From positions 124,001-188,000 of the forward strand of contig JAXGGA010000067.1 in NCBI GenBank assembly GCA_038373865.1: a stretch of DNA of 64,000 nt, given 5' to 3'. The first letter of the stretch is position 1, and every line of letters starts with the position of its first letter. The translations under genes were made by a program, and so were the position numbers. Origin of the DNA: Uloborus plumipes. Taxonomy: Eukaryota > Arthropoda > Arachnida > Araneae > Uloboridae. The notes under the pieces were generated by a model that was given only the letters and a program-made list of their open reading frames with translations, had not been told where the DNA came from and did not search any database. Shown here in pieces: positions 47,012 through 64,000 of the stretch.

Positions 47012-48223
47012 ATTTTTGCAGCGATTAGTTAAAAGAATAACAGCAGCAAAAATATTTAACTATAATAAATATGCTTTTATTATGAAAATCAGAGTATACT
47101 CAGGTTCAAAACTAATAGCTTTGCACTCACAACATTAAATCACTATTTAAAGCTATACAGCATATAGATAAACAACACTTTTAAACTGCTTTCTGAATGG
47201 TTATGAGCAGCATTATTGTAGGCTATTTTGAACTTTTGAAAATAGAACGAAGCATTTATTTTATATTTCAGCAAGAAAGAAAAATTCTCAAAATTGCTTT
47301 TTCGTGAAAAGAAACAACATTCATTTTGAAAAAAAGTTCAAAGAAGATTATAGAACATCCAACATTTGTGTTTATCGCTACCAGCGAAGAAAATGATTTT
47401 TCCAAACTTTTAAAAGTCACACGAAGAGCTAAATACTTTTACAAAAACTTATCCACTTTCCTCATTTCAGAAGAGGTGGATATACAAAAACTAGAAACTT
47501 GTTTTTTTTTTCTTCGGAAAAATGATCTTGATAAAATGAAACAGAATCTAATAAAAGAACAGAGGCTTGTGACACAAAAAGAGAAACATTAATCGGCTTT
47601 TGCTTCTAAAGCTGAAGATATGGAAGTTTTATTTCTCTAATCTTTTGCCTGTTCTACTTAAGAAGTTCGCTGTTTTTGAGGGATAGTTAATATTTTTAAT
47701 ATTTTCACGGGTACTTGAGCAGTATCGTCGTGTGGTAACGTAATTAATTAGGAGAAAAACTTCTACTATATAATTTAATTAATTTCAATCAAAATAATTT
47801 TGTTATTCGCAGCAAAGAAAAATGTTCAATTTATTTTTTTCTACCTGTGAAGTAAGTTCTAAAAAAGCTTATAATGTAACGTTACTTTATATTATCTAAA
47901 CGCTCCTTAAAACTTTTAACTATACATTTCAATTTTCAGTTATAATCTTCAAATAACTTTCAAAATAATTACCATGTTGAACTTTGATACATAAGTACAT
48001 TTCTGGACTGAAGGTTGAAAAAAAAAGCTGTTTTATCATGGTATTTCGTTTTTTTTTTTTTTTTAATTCTTGATACTCTTACTAGAAAATCAGCAAAATG
48101 CATTCGGATAACGTTGAACACCTTTAGAGGATAGATTGACATATCCGAAATGTTGATTACAAGAGATGTTTTGATCCAGGCTTGTTTGAAGCATTATAAA
48201 ATAAAATACAATATTATAGTAAC
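47012..48223. other. AT-rich stretch, no recognised feature
   Basis: A frame at 47326-47592 reads KIIEHPTFVFIATSEENDFS onward. It shows no motif, splice context or partner, and I do not call it a gene. Confidence 0.45.
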
Positions 48224-48225
48224 TA

Positions 48226-49675
48226 CACTGCTCAAAACAATTAGGGGAACAAGCAAAAAAGTGAAGAAAACCGTGCAAGGCAACAATTTGGTTACATGTA
48301 GAAGATTAAAAAAAGATACTGTTTAGACATGATGCTTGAGTTTTAATAAGGCGTGTGGTCTCCTTGAACAGCTAAAACTGCTGCACACTTGTTTGGCATG
48401 TATGCGATAAGTTTATCGATCTGACTTTGTCCACTGATTGATACTGTTCCACTCCTCAAGAAGTGGCCTCAAGCCAATCTCCAAGTCTCTGACAGTAACA
48501 GGCGACCTTGGTCGAGTAGCAATGCTTCGTCCGAGCATGGCACAAACATGATTGATTGGGGTGATGATTGATTCAGGTCAGTTGAGCACACTGGCTATTC
48601 CATACGCTGTATTTTTTCAGCTTCAAGTTCTCCACCAGACGAGCGTTCTTCGGTCGAACATTTTCGTCTTGCAAAACAAAGGGATCTCCAATAGCTCCAG
48701 CGTAAGGGATGACATGAAGTCTTAGTATCTTGTCTGCATACCTTTGGCCCGTCAAAGTGCCATTCCAAATGATGTGCAGGTCCGTACGTCCGCCTATGCT
48801 GATTCCATCCCATACCATCCAACCAGCTCCTCTCTATTGTGACATTTCACGAACGAATGCGGGGTTATTTCGAGTGCCCCTGTCCCTCCATACCAAAACA
48901 CGTCCAATGTCACTCTTCAGACTGAATCGAATCTCGTATGTAAACAGCACTTGGCTCCAATCATGTTCTACCAATCTCGATGTTCAGCAGTCCATCTTCT
49001 TTGGGCCACACGGTGGCGTGAGGTCAAGAAAATGATGACCATTGGCCTACGTGCATAGAGCCACCTTAGGAAGTCGTTTACGCACTGTTTGGCTGGACAC
49101 CCTTCGTCCTATTGCCAAGAACAACTGTCTTTGCAGATGCTTAGCATTTTCCATTCTATTTCGATTGACTAGTAACCGTATATACCAGTCATCAGTTGCT
49201 GTAATGGCGCGTGGCCGACCTTACACTGATCGACGTCTAACATTTCATGTTTCTTGGAATCCATTCCACAGCCTTGCAACACTTCTGACGACACCAACAT
49301 CATCCGCGACACTACGTTGTGTTTTCCCGAATTCCAGCCTGTCTATAACACACCATGGCATTGATTCCGGTAAATCACGTTGTTTAGACATTCTCAAGTA
49401 ACCTTGTCTCCTGAAAAAATATAGCAAAAAATACTGCGCTATCGAATTTTACAGTTGTTGCAACAAAACGGACGTCTCTGCAACATCCCACGTTCTGCAC
49501 CTATCTCCTTTTTCTGGTTTTTGACTTCATTAACTTTAGTTTGCACATAAAGTTTTCTTCTTCCGTTCCCTAGTAGGCTTTAAATTATGAACGAGTCATT
49601 TTATGTTACTCATTGATATACATCTTTGCGTAATTTTGTTAAAACCATGAACTCCCCTAATTGTTTTGTGCAGTA
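48226..49675 (-). mobile_element. Tc1-like transposon, second family, decayed
   Basis: Left TIR CACTGCTCAAAACAATTAGG; right TIR, inward, TACTGCACAAAACAATTAGG, about 25 bp. TA flanks at 48224-48225 and 49676-49677. The transposase reads on the minus strand (see 48573-49395). Length 1450 bp is normal for Tc1. Confidence 0.9.
48573..49395 (-). pseudogene. Tc1 transposase, catalytically broken
   Basis: N-terminus MSKQRDLPESMPWCVIDRLE, then KTQRSVADDVGVVRSVARLW (HTH). Further on, in shifting frames, RRSVQGRPRAITATDDWYIR-like sequence and WSQVLFTYEIRFSL, where the first catalytic Asp (normally FTDESRF) is replaced by Tyr. The last open piece (48818-48573) reads MVWDGISIGGRTDLHIIWNG and FVLQDENVRPKNARLVENL, holding the second Asp in altered context. 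Several frameshifts and stops are present. Non-functional. Confidence 0.8.
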
Positions 49676-49677
49676 TA

Positions 49678-50073
49678 CTTTCTATGTCGTAAAATACCTG
49701 ATAAGAAATTGAGTGAAAGGCCGCTTTAAGCATATTTAAAAAGATAAATTATTTCTTAAATTTTATCATAGCTTATGGATTGAAATGGTCTGACATCAAT
49801 CAAACAATACGTCTAAAGCTTAGACTCCAGTTCTCTTTAGAACGAAATTTGTACACATACAAGTGTTGTCATGCGAACATTTTTGAAACTAATGTGTCGG
49901 ATAAGTCAGCTTCCCTTATATAAGGGCCTTATAATTTTTTTAGCGCTTTTTGAAAAGTCTTACGTAAAGACAGCAATATTTAAAAAAAAAAAAAAAAAAA
50001 ACCGCGATAAGTAAATAAAAAAAATTAAAAAAAAACGAGGTTAACAAATAGTGTTCCTTACTGAATTTATATA
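49678..50073. other. no recognised feature
   Basis: Spacer between two Tc1-like elements, with an A20 run near 49981. Confidence 0.45.
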
Positions 50074-50075
50074 TA

Positions 50076-51502
50076 CACTGGCGGAAAAAAAATCCCAACA
50101 CCAAGAAAAAATTACTGTAGAGTAACAAAATTTGGGTAATGCAATTGTCTAGTTAACATGTTTAATTGATTAAATGTACAAGATCACTGGCTAATTTAAG
50201 CTCAAGAAAATGCTGTGCAAATGTGAAATTATGTTAATTTAATAGAGGATGTAACCTCCAGAATTTTGAAGGCAAGTCTGCAAGCGTGCGTGCATTGTGT
50301 CATACAGGTGCCGAATGTCACTTTGTGGTATGGAGTGCCATGCTTGTTGCACTTATTGTGTCAATACTAGGACCGTCATTGCTGACTGTGGATGATGCTC
50401 GAGGTGCCGTCCAATGATATCCCATACGTTATCAATTGGAGACAGACCTGGTGATTTTGCAGGTCATGGTAACATGTCAGCATTCTGTGGAGCACATTGC
50501 GTTACAGCAGCGATGTGAGGGCGAGCGTTATCCTGTTCGAAAACACCCCCTTGAATGCTACTCATGAAGTGCTGTACTACTGGTTAAATTACCAGACTGA
50601 CGACAAATTTTCAGTCAGTGAGTTTGGGATAACCACAAGAGTGTCTCTGATGTCGCAGGAAATTGCTCTAGGGACCATGACTCCAGGTGTGGGTCCCGTG
50701 TGTCAAGGCCGTCGACCGCTTGGATGCTGGCAGTCCCCTGGCCTCCTTCTGACCAATATACAGCCACCACTGGCACTAAGGCAGAATCTGTTTTCTTCAA
50801 AAATTACAACAGACTCCAGACTCTGACTTCCAGTGAGCTCTGTCTTGGCATCACAGCCGTTAGAAACGGAAATGGTTTGCAGTCAATGGAATACCGGCTA
50901 CAGGCTGCCTGGCTCGGAGCTGTCCTTGAAGTAAACAGTTTCATACCGTTCCTTGGGTCACGATGGTACCAACTGCAGCTCGAATGTCAGCCGCAGATGC
51001 AGCACGATGCGCCACAGCCGTACGCAAGATTCGGCGATCTTCCTTCTCAGTCGTGCCACGTGGCAGCTCGGAACTCGATCTTCTTGAGGTAGTACCGTCC
51101 CTTGACCATAGCTTCCAATAATCATGCATGGTGGAAACATTTCCCCCCAAGTCTTTCTGCAATAACGCGAAATGAAAATCCACCTTCTCGTAGCCAAATT
51201 GTCCGACCTCGCTCAAACTCGGTGAGCTGTTGATAATGGCTTCTTCGTCTTCTTAAAGGCATTCCTGGCTAACATGAACGCAATTCGTCAACTTTCACGG
51301 AAAAATAATACTCACGAGCTTCACAACACGCTTTTAAAACAAGCCTTATTTGCATGTTCTGAGTGACGCCAGCTGCGCCACACTTATGCGCGGAGCGCGA
51401 AATTTCAATCGATGTCATCTTTCAGTTGTATAAACACGCCTACCAAATTTCGTTTATCTAACACAAGTCTTTTTTGGTGTTGGGATTTTTTTTCCGCCAG
51501 TA
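50076..51502 (-). mobile_element. Tc1-like transposon, third family, decayed
   Basis: Left TIR CACTGGCGGAAAAAAAATCC; right TIR, inward, TACTGGCGGAAAAAAAATCC, continuing CAACACCAA on both sides (29 bp). TA flanks at 50074-50075 and 51503-51504. The coding strand is minus and broken. Confidence 0.92.
50250..51260 (-). pseudogene. Tc1 transposase remnant
   Basis: From the N-terminal side, one frame (51216-50941) holds LGGNVSTMHDYWKLWSRDGT and RRILRTAVAHRAASAADIRA, the two DNA-binding regions of Tc1 transposases. Near the C-terminus, minus-strand sequence around 50540-50390 reads PHIAAVTQCAPQNADMLPWP and KSPGLSPIDNVWDIIGRHLE. The last catalytic position, usually Glu in SPIE, reads Asp here. Multiple frameshifts separate the pieces. 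Non-functional. Confidence 0.75.
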
Positions 51503-51504
51503 TA

Positions 51505-53318
51505 TAGTTTGGACCCGGTGATAATTATTAGTTGAAATAACATTAATTTAGAGTTAGTGTGTGTAGAATAATTAGTCGAAAATAGTCACGAAACATACAA
51601 TTTGAATATTTCACGGGGATTTCATTACCTTCAACATTTTGAAATTTAAAATGATACAGTACAAATAAACTGATGCAAACTTTTAAAACCAAATTATTTA
51701 TTGCAAAAATGAACTGTATGCATGTAAGATTACTGTTCTCACGTTTTGTTTTATGTTTACATGAATGCTTTCAAATGTTCTTTCCCCATTTTCGAACTGA
51801 AAGGACTTTTTTAAGAAATTCAGAATTTTTAATGGAACGGAAAATAGTAATTAATTTTGTTTATGTTATGAACAGAATTCGAACAAAAAAGGAAACATTT
51901 GTAAGACAATGCTAAAAGATTAAACAGCCTAGTGAAGATTATTGTTTTCAAGTAAATGTTGTCTTGAAACCAAATGATTAGTCAAAGGTAAAAGTATCAG
52001 TTCAGAACACCAATAACGTATATTGGATTTCCAAAGAGACGTAGGCGATTGTAAATAGTATGGTATAAAAAATAATTTTGTAATTTAAAGTGCCAAAAAA
52101 GACAGCTTTATGGAAATCATTAAATTAATTCACAGATAGCAAAAGTTTTGTACTCACACACACCACTCTCACACTGCTGCATATTTATTAAAAACTAAAA
52201 CATTATATTTTTCAATTTACCAGTTTAAATACAATACGTTAAAGACACTGAAGTGCAATTTAACGTTTTAACGCAAGAAGTATAAATTGGAATTGAGGTT
52301 CACACTACATTATTACAAAATGCAAAATAAATCTTAGTTATTGAAATAAACTTTTTTTTGGAAACTTCAAAATATCCTCGGCTGTTATTCTGGCAATATC
52401 ACTAAAATTCTAGAAGGAAGCTAAAAAAAAAAAAAAAAAAACATATATATATATTTTTTTTTCAGGTCAGTTCTTTTGAGATACAATCGACAAATTGCGC
52501 AACATTTAGTTTGCAATGTTGAAGCAAATGTTCAATGATGTTCAGTTCTGAGCAACGTTGCAGAAACGGTACTCAGGTATAATTAAACCCATATGCCCTT
52601 GAAAATAAACTTTAATTACCACAAATACTTCAGAAAGTCAAGCAAATGACAATTTTCAGCCCCAAGTGAACACATTATTTCTTTAAAATCAATGGTAACA
52701 AACACATCTGTTCGAAGAATACTTAATTTTAAAAATTAATTTTACAATTCATTTAAGGCATAAGCTGCATTGAGTACATAATAAAAGCACTTGGAGAACA
52801 ATGGTTCGCTAAAATCACTTTCTCCTGCCAGGCGAATAAAAAAGAAAAATACATGCAATGGACACATCAATGCGAAGATATTCCTTTACGAAAATGTACT
52901 CAAACCAAAGAAAAAGAAGAATTGTCTTTACCATCTGAAGAACCATCCTTATCATAGTTCAACAGGATCTTTACCAAGAGCAAATATTTGCCAAAGGATG
53001 TGTGTAGATATTTTATACAACGCATGGTTTACTTAGGAAATCCGAAATTTATATCGACGTTTTCTTAGCCATTTTCATGTATATAAAATATATATTTTAA
53101 GATATTACAAATAGTTTAAAGCAGATGCAACATATACGTATGTTCCAACAAATTTCAAATTGCTACATCAAAACACTGAAGAACATTAGTGCGTACATTT
53201 CTGAAACAAAAACAAGTATCAGTTAAAGTAGCAGGTGCTAGATTTTGTTATTCAGTTCGTATTTTACTCACTGGAAAATAATTTTGCTCTGACACAGAAA
53301 TAAACATTCTCAAATTGT

Positions 53319-53357
<39 letters not shown>

Positions 53358-54574
53358 GAGGGGTTTTAAAGGTGTTTACATCGGATCTTTAACTCCCGAC
53401 GCAACAAGGAAATTAGTTCGAGCTGTTTGTGTTTCTGTATTTGGTTGTGTCACCGAAGGAAAGTATAAAAATAGTGTCATATCTGTTTTTTACTTGAAAA
53501 GGATATCTGAGCTAAAGTATTTTTAGCTAGTTCTCGTGTTTGCATGAATTTTGATTTGAACTCAAACGAAGCATTTGTTAGTGAATATCTTCGGTTGACC
53601 AGGCGACTTCGAGTAATCTTATACAATAAAAAAAAAAAAAATCTCTGACGAATTTTATAACCTCCTCCCTTTTGGTAGTCGGTTAAAAACCTCAGAAATT
53701 AGCACTCAAAGGAAGCCTTTTTTCAAGTATTGGTAACGACGTCATTGCTTGCCAAGAAAGAAAGAAAGGCCAATGATTAAAAACGTATATGTTGCCAGTT
53801 TATATTTCTAACCAATGAAATGCTTGTAATTAATTTAGTATAAGGCTTTTTAAAAAAATTTCAGTTTTCCCTTCCGATTCTGTTTTTGCAAGTAGCCAAT
53901 TGTACGAGGTGTGGTTACGTTTTCAGTGATTCCCATGTCATGGAGAAGTAATTTAGGTATAATTTAAATTCTATACGTGTTCAGTTTTGCTAGGTTTATT
54001 CTAAATATACAGTCGACAATCAGGGTCGTTTTTATTTCATTAATTTTTACTTTAATGTAAGTTCTTGCATAAGTTTTATTTCATTCGATAATTTCTTCTT
54101 TTTGTGTACATTTTTAAAAATGTATCTTTAAAACAAAATAATTTGTTAAATTAGATGCATACAAATGTTCACTACATGTGCAGTAATTGAACTTATTTCC
54201 TTAAAGTATTAAGCTTTCCATTGATTGATAAGGCTGTACAGGAAAAAAAAAGTGCAAAAATGTGGGTTATTCTCTATATTTGTTTTAAAACAAAGACGCT
54301 CTTGAGAATATAATTTGAAAACTTAAGCCTTAAACCGTATAAATGTAGCAATATGAATATACAGACTGGACAGCGCTGGTAGACAGTTTACAGTCAAGGC
54401 AACTTGTATGCGCCAATTTAACAGACAATGAAATGACTGCGAACTGTTCTTTCTTGTAGGACCTTAAAAACGAAATAAAGCGTCGAATAATAATGAAATC
54501 GAAAAAAAAAATTTAAAATAAAAAAAAAGCCGAATTTCAAAAAGGCTTCACTAGGGAAAGTGTCAGTATGCGAT
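51505..54574. other. AT-rich stretch, no gene recognised
   Basis: A runs near 52421-52440 and 53322-53356. At 53641-53690 a short minus-strand copy of the ACCGACTTC-type leader occurs ('cctcctcccttttggtagtcggttaaaaa' in two parts), a third member of the 17-18 kb family. Frames such as 51673-51915 and 52791-53036 have no motifs. Confidence 0.5.
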
Positions 54575-54680
54575 TTTTTTTAAACAATTTTCATTATCAT
54601 ATGTTTCGTAGATTTTTGAAAGGAGTGTTTTTTTAAACAATTTTCATTATCATATGTTTCATAGATTTTTGAAAGGAGTG
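54575..54680 (+). repeat. 2 x 53 bp exact tandem duplication
   Basis: 'aaacaattttcattatcata' with its flanks up to 'gaaaggagtg' is repeated head to tail with one base difference (cgtag/catag). It ends about 40 bp before the mariner-like element. Confidence 0.95.
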
Positions 54681-54722
54681 TTTGACCTGAAACCTTTTGG
54701 GCAACTAAAAGTTGATTTGATA

Positions 54723-55661
54723 TACGAGGTGTTACAATTTAATAACAGGAGTTCGCATACCCAAGATGTTTGACTTCAGGTGGAGGAGTAAAAATCTAAT
54801 GCAGCCGGTTTTTATAAATTTGGTGCTGGTGTTTCGTTGTTTTCTTGCTTTGTTTTCATTCTTGTTAGAGTAAGACGATGTTGTAGCCGATCATGATAAG
54901 ATCAAATTCGAGAAGTGCATAAATTTGAACTTCCTAGTGACGTTTTTACGAATGTATTGAATTGTTAAAATAAATTTTTGTCATGTCACTTGCTCAATTG
55001 CTTGATCGAATTAACGGTTTCTGAAAGGTATAGAGGCTGTTGAAGAAATGACCTTTTCGATCGATCTGTGACAGAAAAACTGAAGGCACAAAAAGTTTTA
55101 AAAAAACAGGAAATTGTGTGCTAAGACAAATATTTGGGAATTTAGGTGTGATCAAATATTGTTAACACTGGCAGAGAGACTGTGTGAAAAAATATGATTC
55201 AAGATTTGTATGGGATGAAGTTTCCACACAAAGTTTACCAAAATACCTAAATTTTGAGCTATCAAAGCGTATTTTGTAATTCTTGGCGTGCATAATGCAT
55301 AAATGCATTAGTGTGCTCAATTATCTACTGCACTCACCAGATATTGCACCATACAGCTTATACTTGTGAACAAAATTAATAGTGCATTGCAGAAAACAAT
55401 TTTGCGGTATATGTTGTATATACAACCAAAAACTGCAGACTTCCTAGAGAAAGTGACATCAAATGATCTGTTACTCTGTTTTGAACCGAAGATATATTTC
55501 ATGTAGCTATTATTCTCTAGAAATAGCTCTAATATAGAAATCTTTCATGTTTCATTAATGGAAAAGGGAGGTTTGTTGAAGTGGGCTAGAAGATATTTTT
55601 GCATATTTTAATAAAGCTGATTTTTAAGGCTAGTCCTGTTACTTTATTGTCACCACTTGTA
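54723..55661 (+). mobile_element. mariner-like element, decayed
   Basis: Left end TACGAGGTGTTACAATTTAA (then TAACAGGA); right end, read inward, TACAAGTGGTGACAATAAAG (then TAACAGGA). TA flanks at 54721-54722 and 55662-55663. At 939 bp it is shorter than an intact mariner (about 1.3 kb). Confidence 0.8.
55316..55504 (+). pseudogene. mariner transposase C-terminal remnant
   Basis: The plus strand reads LNYLLHSPDIAPYSLYL, matching the 'HPPYSPDLAPSDY' catalytic block of mariner transposases with its last Asp. In a shifted frame it continues FLEKVTSNDLLLCFEPK, like the 'l..vt...l..cfe.W' tail, with a stop at 55502-55504. Upstream coding is unreadable. Confidence 0.62.
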
Positions 55662-55663
55662 TA

Positions 55664-56118
55664 TAGATATTGCAAGAAGTCTAAAAACAAAGTTTTAATA
55701 CAAACTCTGTAATAAAATATTTTTTTTTTGTTTTGTTTCCATAAAATGTATGGTTAACTGCTTCAATTTTTTTAACTTTCCCTAAGATTCTAACATCAAA
55801 AATTTATGTTAAAAAATATATTTCGTTAAGAAATCAAAACCTTTAATTACCATGTAGTCCACCTTTTAAGCATTACCATACTTAACGTACAGCCACTATT
55901 TTTTCAATGCTTAGTTTAATTCTGACTTGATTAATGACTTGAGGCCTTAAAAAATGCATCATGAGTAAACATTCATAAGTAATCTATAAGGATTATTCAA
56001 AATAGCTGCCTTAATGTAAGTGTTGTCAAAAATATATATAAGAGGTGAGAAAAATAAAAGCAATCTTGCAAGAATTTGTTTTTTTGTTAATATGAATAAA
56101 ATTTTGACGCAACAAAAT
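55664..56118. other. no recognised feature
   Basis: AT-rich spacer. Confidence 0.45.
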
Positions 56119-56298
<180 letters not shown>

Positions 56299-56568
56299 TA
56301 AGATGGTGCTTATTTTGGGAGCTGCAGCTATTTTATATGACACTCCATCAATTTGTTCCGTTACATAAGTGAATGATTCGCGTAAAATTTTAAGCCAATC
56401 CATGAATATTAAACCATGCCACAAAAGGCTTTTTTTTTATGCATTGAAAAAATCAATTAGTTTGAATTTTGACTGCGTGAATTCAAATTATGGTTTTCGC
56501 AAGTACAAATTTGCAATGTGTGTGTGTGTTAAGTGTGTGTGGAGTTAAACGTAAACACATAGGATTAA

Positions 56569-57266
56569 GGGGTTACAGTACCTCAAAAATGACCAAAAGA
56601 TCAAAAAAAAATTTATTGCTTATTTCAAAAGTAAAAGTTATTTAAAACACTTAGAAAAAATAGCATTGTTCTAACTAAATTATTAAACAAAATATGAGTG
56701 ACTTCAGGGCATGCATGCTATTTGTTCTAATGAAAAAGCCAAACTTTGAAGTGCTTTTTCTCGGTGATCAGTTTTTAGTGTTTCTATGTTACTGGAAATG
56801 ATAAGGATTTTTTTCTATTAAAGATATAACTTTAAAGCAATATTTTTTGCATTCAGGATAATATATTTAACAAAAATATGCATTGAATAAGCGTTTTATA
56901 AATTACAAAAATTTTTAGAGTTTGTTGAACTTCGAAGAACAAAATTTTCTAAGAATTTTTTACATAAAAGGTCACAAAATATTTTCTAATCAAAATATAA
57001 GAAAATGAATGCACAGATTTGTTGAGGTAATCCTTGTGGTCATTTCGCAAAAAGAAATTTTGAAATTAGTGCAGAAACAAAAAAGCCTTAGGGTTTCTAA
57101 AAAATTGAAATTTTCTTACATTTTTCAAATTTTCAAAAAAAGTTTTAAAAATTTTTAATGTTTGAAAATAAATTATTGATGGTTAACAAGTGCAGAAACA
57201 AATATTTCAAAGAATTAACTCTTTCACTTAAATTAAAGAAATTTCTTAGAAAGGTACCGTAACCCC
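56569..57266. mobile_element. MITE with TTAA duplication (698 bp)
   Basis: TIRs GGGGTTACAGTACC (left) and GGGGTTACGGTACC (right, inward), 13 of 14 identical, flanked by TTAA (56565-56568 and 57267-57270). TTAA duplications occur in piggyBac and Kolobok families; I cannot choose between them without the transposase. The interior is AT-rich and non-coding. Confidence 0.88.
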
Positions 57267-57270
57267 TTAA

Positions 57271-62766
<5,496 letters not shown>

Positions 62767-63132
62767 AAGTTTCATACCTTTTCGGTTCTGCATAAAGCTG
62801 TTTGGGAGATTTAAGTATTAAAAAGTTAAGAAAATACGGATTATGGCTGAAATGTGGCTAAAAATATAGCATAAACAAACGAAGTTTTCTAGCGTTGGCA
62901 AAGAGCAATGTGAACGTTTCATACCTTTTCCAGTGTGATATACTGTGAACTACCATATCCAAGTGAAATACCAATGTGAAAGTTTCATACCGTTTCGGTT
63001 TTGCATAAAGCTGTTTGGGAAATGTAAGTATTAAAAGGTTAAGAAAATATAGATTATGGCTGAAATGCGGCTAAATATATAGCATAAACAAACGAAGTTT
63101 TCTAGGGTTGGCAAAGAGCAATGTGAACGTTT
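62767..63132 (+). repeat. direct duplication of ~155 bp, period 213
   Basis: 'aaagtttcatacc.tttcggtt' through 'ggcaaagagcaatgtgaacg' occurs from about 62767 and again from about 62980 with roughly 8-10 differences. The 50 bp linker (62931-62979) contains further 'gtttcatacc'-like and 'ccatatccaagtgaaata' text. Confidence 0.9.
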
Positions 63133-63684
63133 GTTATAGTACTTTTGGTAAAAAAGTTGTGTTGTGTTTAACCAGTTTTGATAGATGATAGGTTTGAGAA
63201 AATAAAATATAGCTTTGAAAAGTTTCATAATCAGACAAAGCAATTTTTCAAAAAGAACTTTTATTTTTGTTGTTTGAACTAACTGCATCAACATCATTTT
63301 GCTTTTGATTTACATGTGTTATATTTTTAGAAACATGGCGTGGCTACTTATTATTACAGTTTGAAAGTTTTGTTCTTTTTTTTTAAATAATAAACACCAA
63401 AATATAATTTTTCTTTTAAGTATCATCAGCTTACTTACCAAGTGAATTGTAACGCTCATTCGAAATGATTCACTAATATGTCAAGACCAATTTCATCTGA
63501 TAGGGTCACTTCACATTTACACATTGAAATTGTCAACTAAAAATCACAAGCTTAATTTCTTAACATACAATTTGTTTAAAGCACTAGTTAATAACGAAAT
63601 GAAAATAAAGACAGCATTAACCACACATTTTTTAAAATTTCTTTATAAGTTAAAAATAAGTTATAATACGTTACATTTAAGGAT

Positions 63685-63919
63685 AATTGAAGGGGCAAGT
63701 GGATAAAGGTGGCATGTGACAATTTTTGAAAAACATAATTTTTACCATGGATGAAGGTGATAAGGTAATATTTTTTTTCTTGAAATTTAAAAAAATGTTA
63801 CATATCTCCTTTATTCACTTCCCCCTTCAATTGTGTTTGTGAGTAAACACAATTGAACACACACTAATCGGCAAAATTCAAATGTATCTTATCACCTTTA
63901 ACCACTTGCTCCTTCAATT
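63685..63919. repeat. 27 bp inverted repeat, MITE-like
   Basis: 'aattgaaggggcaagtgg' plus 'ataaaggtg' (63685-63711) is inverted at 63893-63919 with two changes. Between them is a smaller palindrome, 'caattgtgttt' and 'aaacacaattg' (near 63828-63853). No flanking duplication identified. Confidence 0.75.
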
Positions 63920-64000
63920 GTGACGCAGTGTTATTTCTTTCAAGATATTATTTGATTTGACATCCATGTTGTTACAAAAAGTATGTTTTGCCACCAATGT

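Noticed and set aside
45677..47138. Plus-strand frames of 78 and 123 codons within the LINE
   Set aside because: Antisense shadows of the RT reading frame on the minus strand.

Overview
This is eukaryotic, AT-rich, repeat-dominated DNA, most likely from an arthropod and quite possibly a spider. I see no operons, no rRNA genes and no confident host gene. The lineage guess rests on the transposon content (Tc1/mariner, hAT, piggyBac, Sola-like and R1/I-like elements, long TA/CA/GT microsatellites) and above all on a Penelope-like retroelement with an N-terminal GIY-YIG domain (the Naiad type) whose reading frame is interrupted only by UGA. Selenocysteine-containing Naiads are known from spiders and clams. 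A few ORFs flanked by good splice signals (743-883, 10693-10938, 11849-11997) could be host exons, but nothing ties them to a known gene.

Layout. 0-13 kb: a Helitron-like 3' end running off the left edge, microsatellites, two copies of a ~175 bp dispersed repeat, one copy of a composite repeat that recurs at 25.6 kb, and possible exons. 13.4-15.9 kb: a 2.5 kb TIR element split by a 1.2 kb hAT element with the decayed C-terminal end of its transposase. 17-18.9 kb: two ACCGACTTC repeats carrying tRNA-like A and B boxes, the second ending in a 126 bp inverted duplication. 19.3-20.1 kb: a hAT-type MITE with a perfect 8 bp target duplication. 20.1-23.5 kb: the Naiad-like element. One frame of about 809 codons joins the GIY-YIG endonuclease to a reverse transcriptase across two internal UGA codons, and a hairpin with SECIS geometry lies about 60 bp after the frame. 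23.7-25.1 kb: a second hAT element with a broken transposase. 25.6-26.7 kb: seven ~147 bp monomers in a 3-mer higher-order repeat of 440 bp.

27.8-36.8 kb: several copies of a 'ttactgtgcattttacag' repeat, a LINE tail, a ~135 bp tandem array and a 4.1 kb Sola-like DNA transposon (4 bp TTTA duplication, 655-aa ORF, six copies of a 14 bp subterminal motif) inserted in one of those repeats. 39.9-43.8 kb: a hAT MITE, then a piggyBac remnant interrupted by a Tc1-like element that has one visible frameshift. 44.3-47.0 kb: a 5'-truncated R1/I-like LINE on the minus strand with RT and RNase H. 48.2-51.5 kb: two further, more decayed Tc1-like families. 54.7-57.3 kb: a decayed mariner and a TTAA-flanked MITE. 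57.3-64 kb is mostly featureless AT-rich DNA with a GT microsatellite and small repeats.

The genes do not form a shared pathway; each belongs to its own mobile element. The one functionally unusual unit is the Naiad, where endonuclease, RT, in-frame UGA codons and a candidate SECIS fit a selenoprotein retrotransposon. All calls come from reading motifs and repeat ends by eye; no database search was run.
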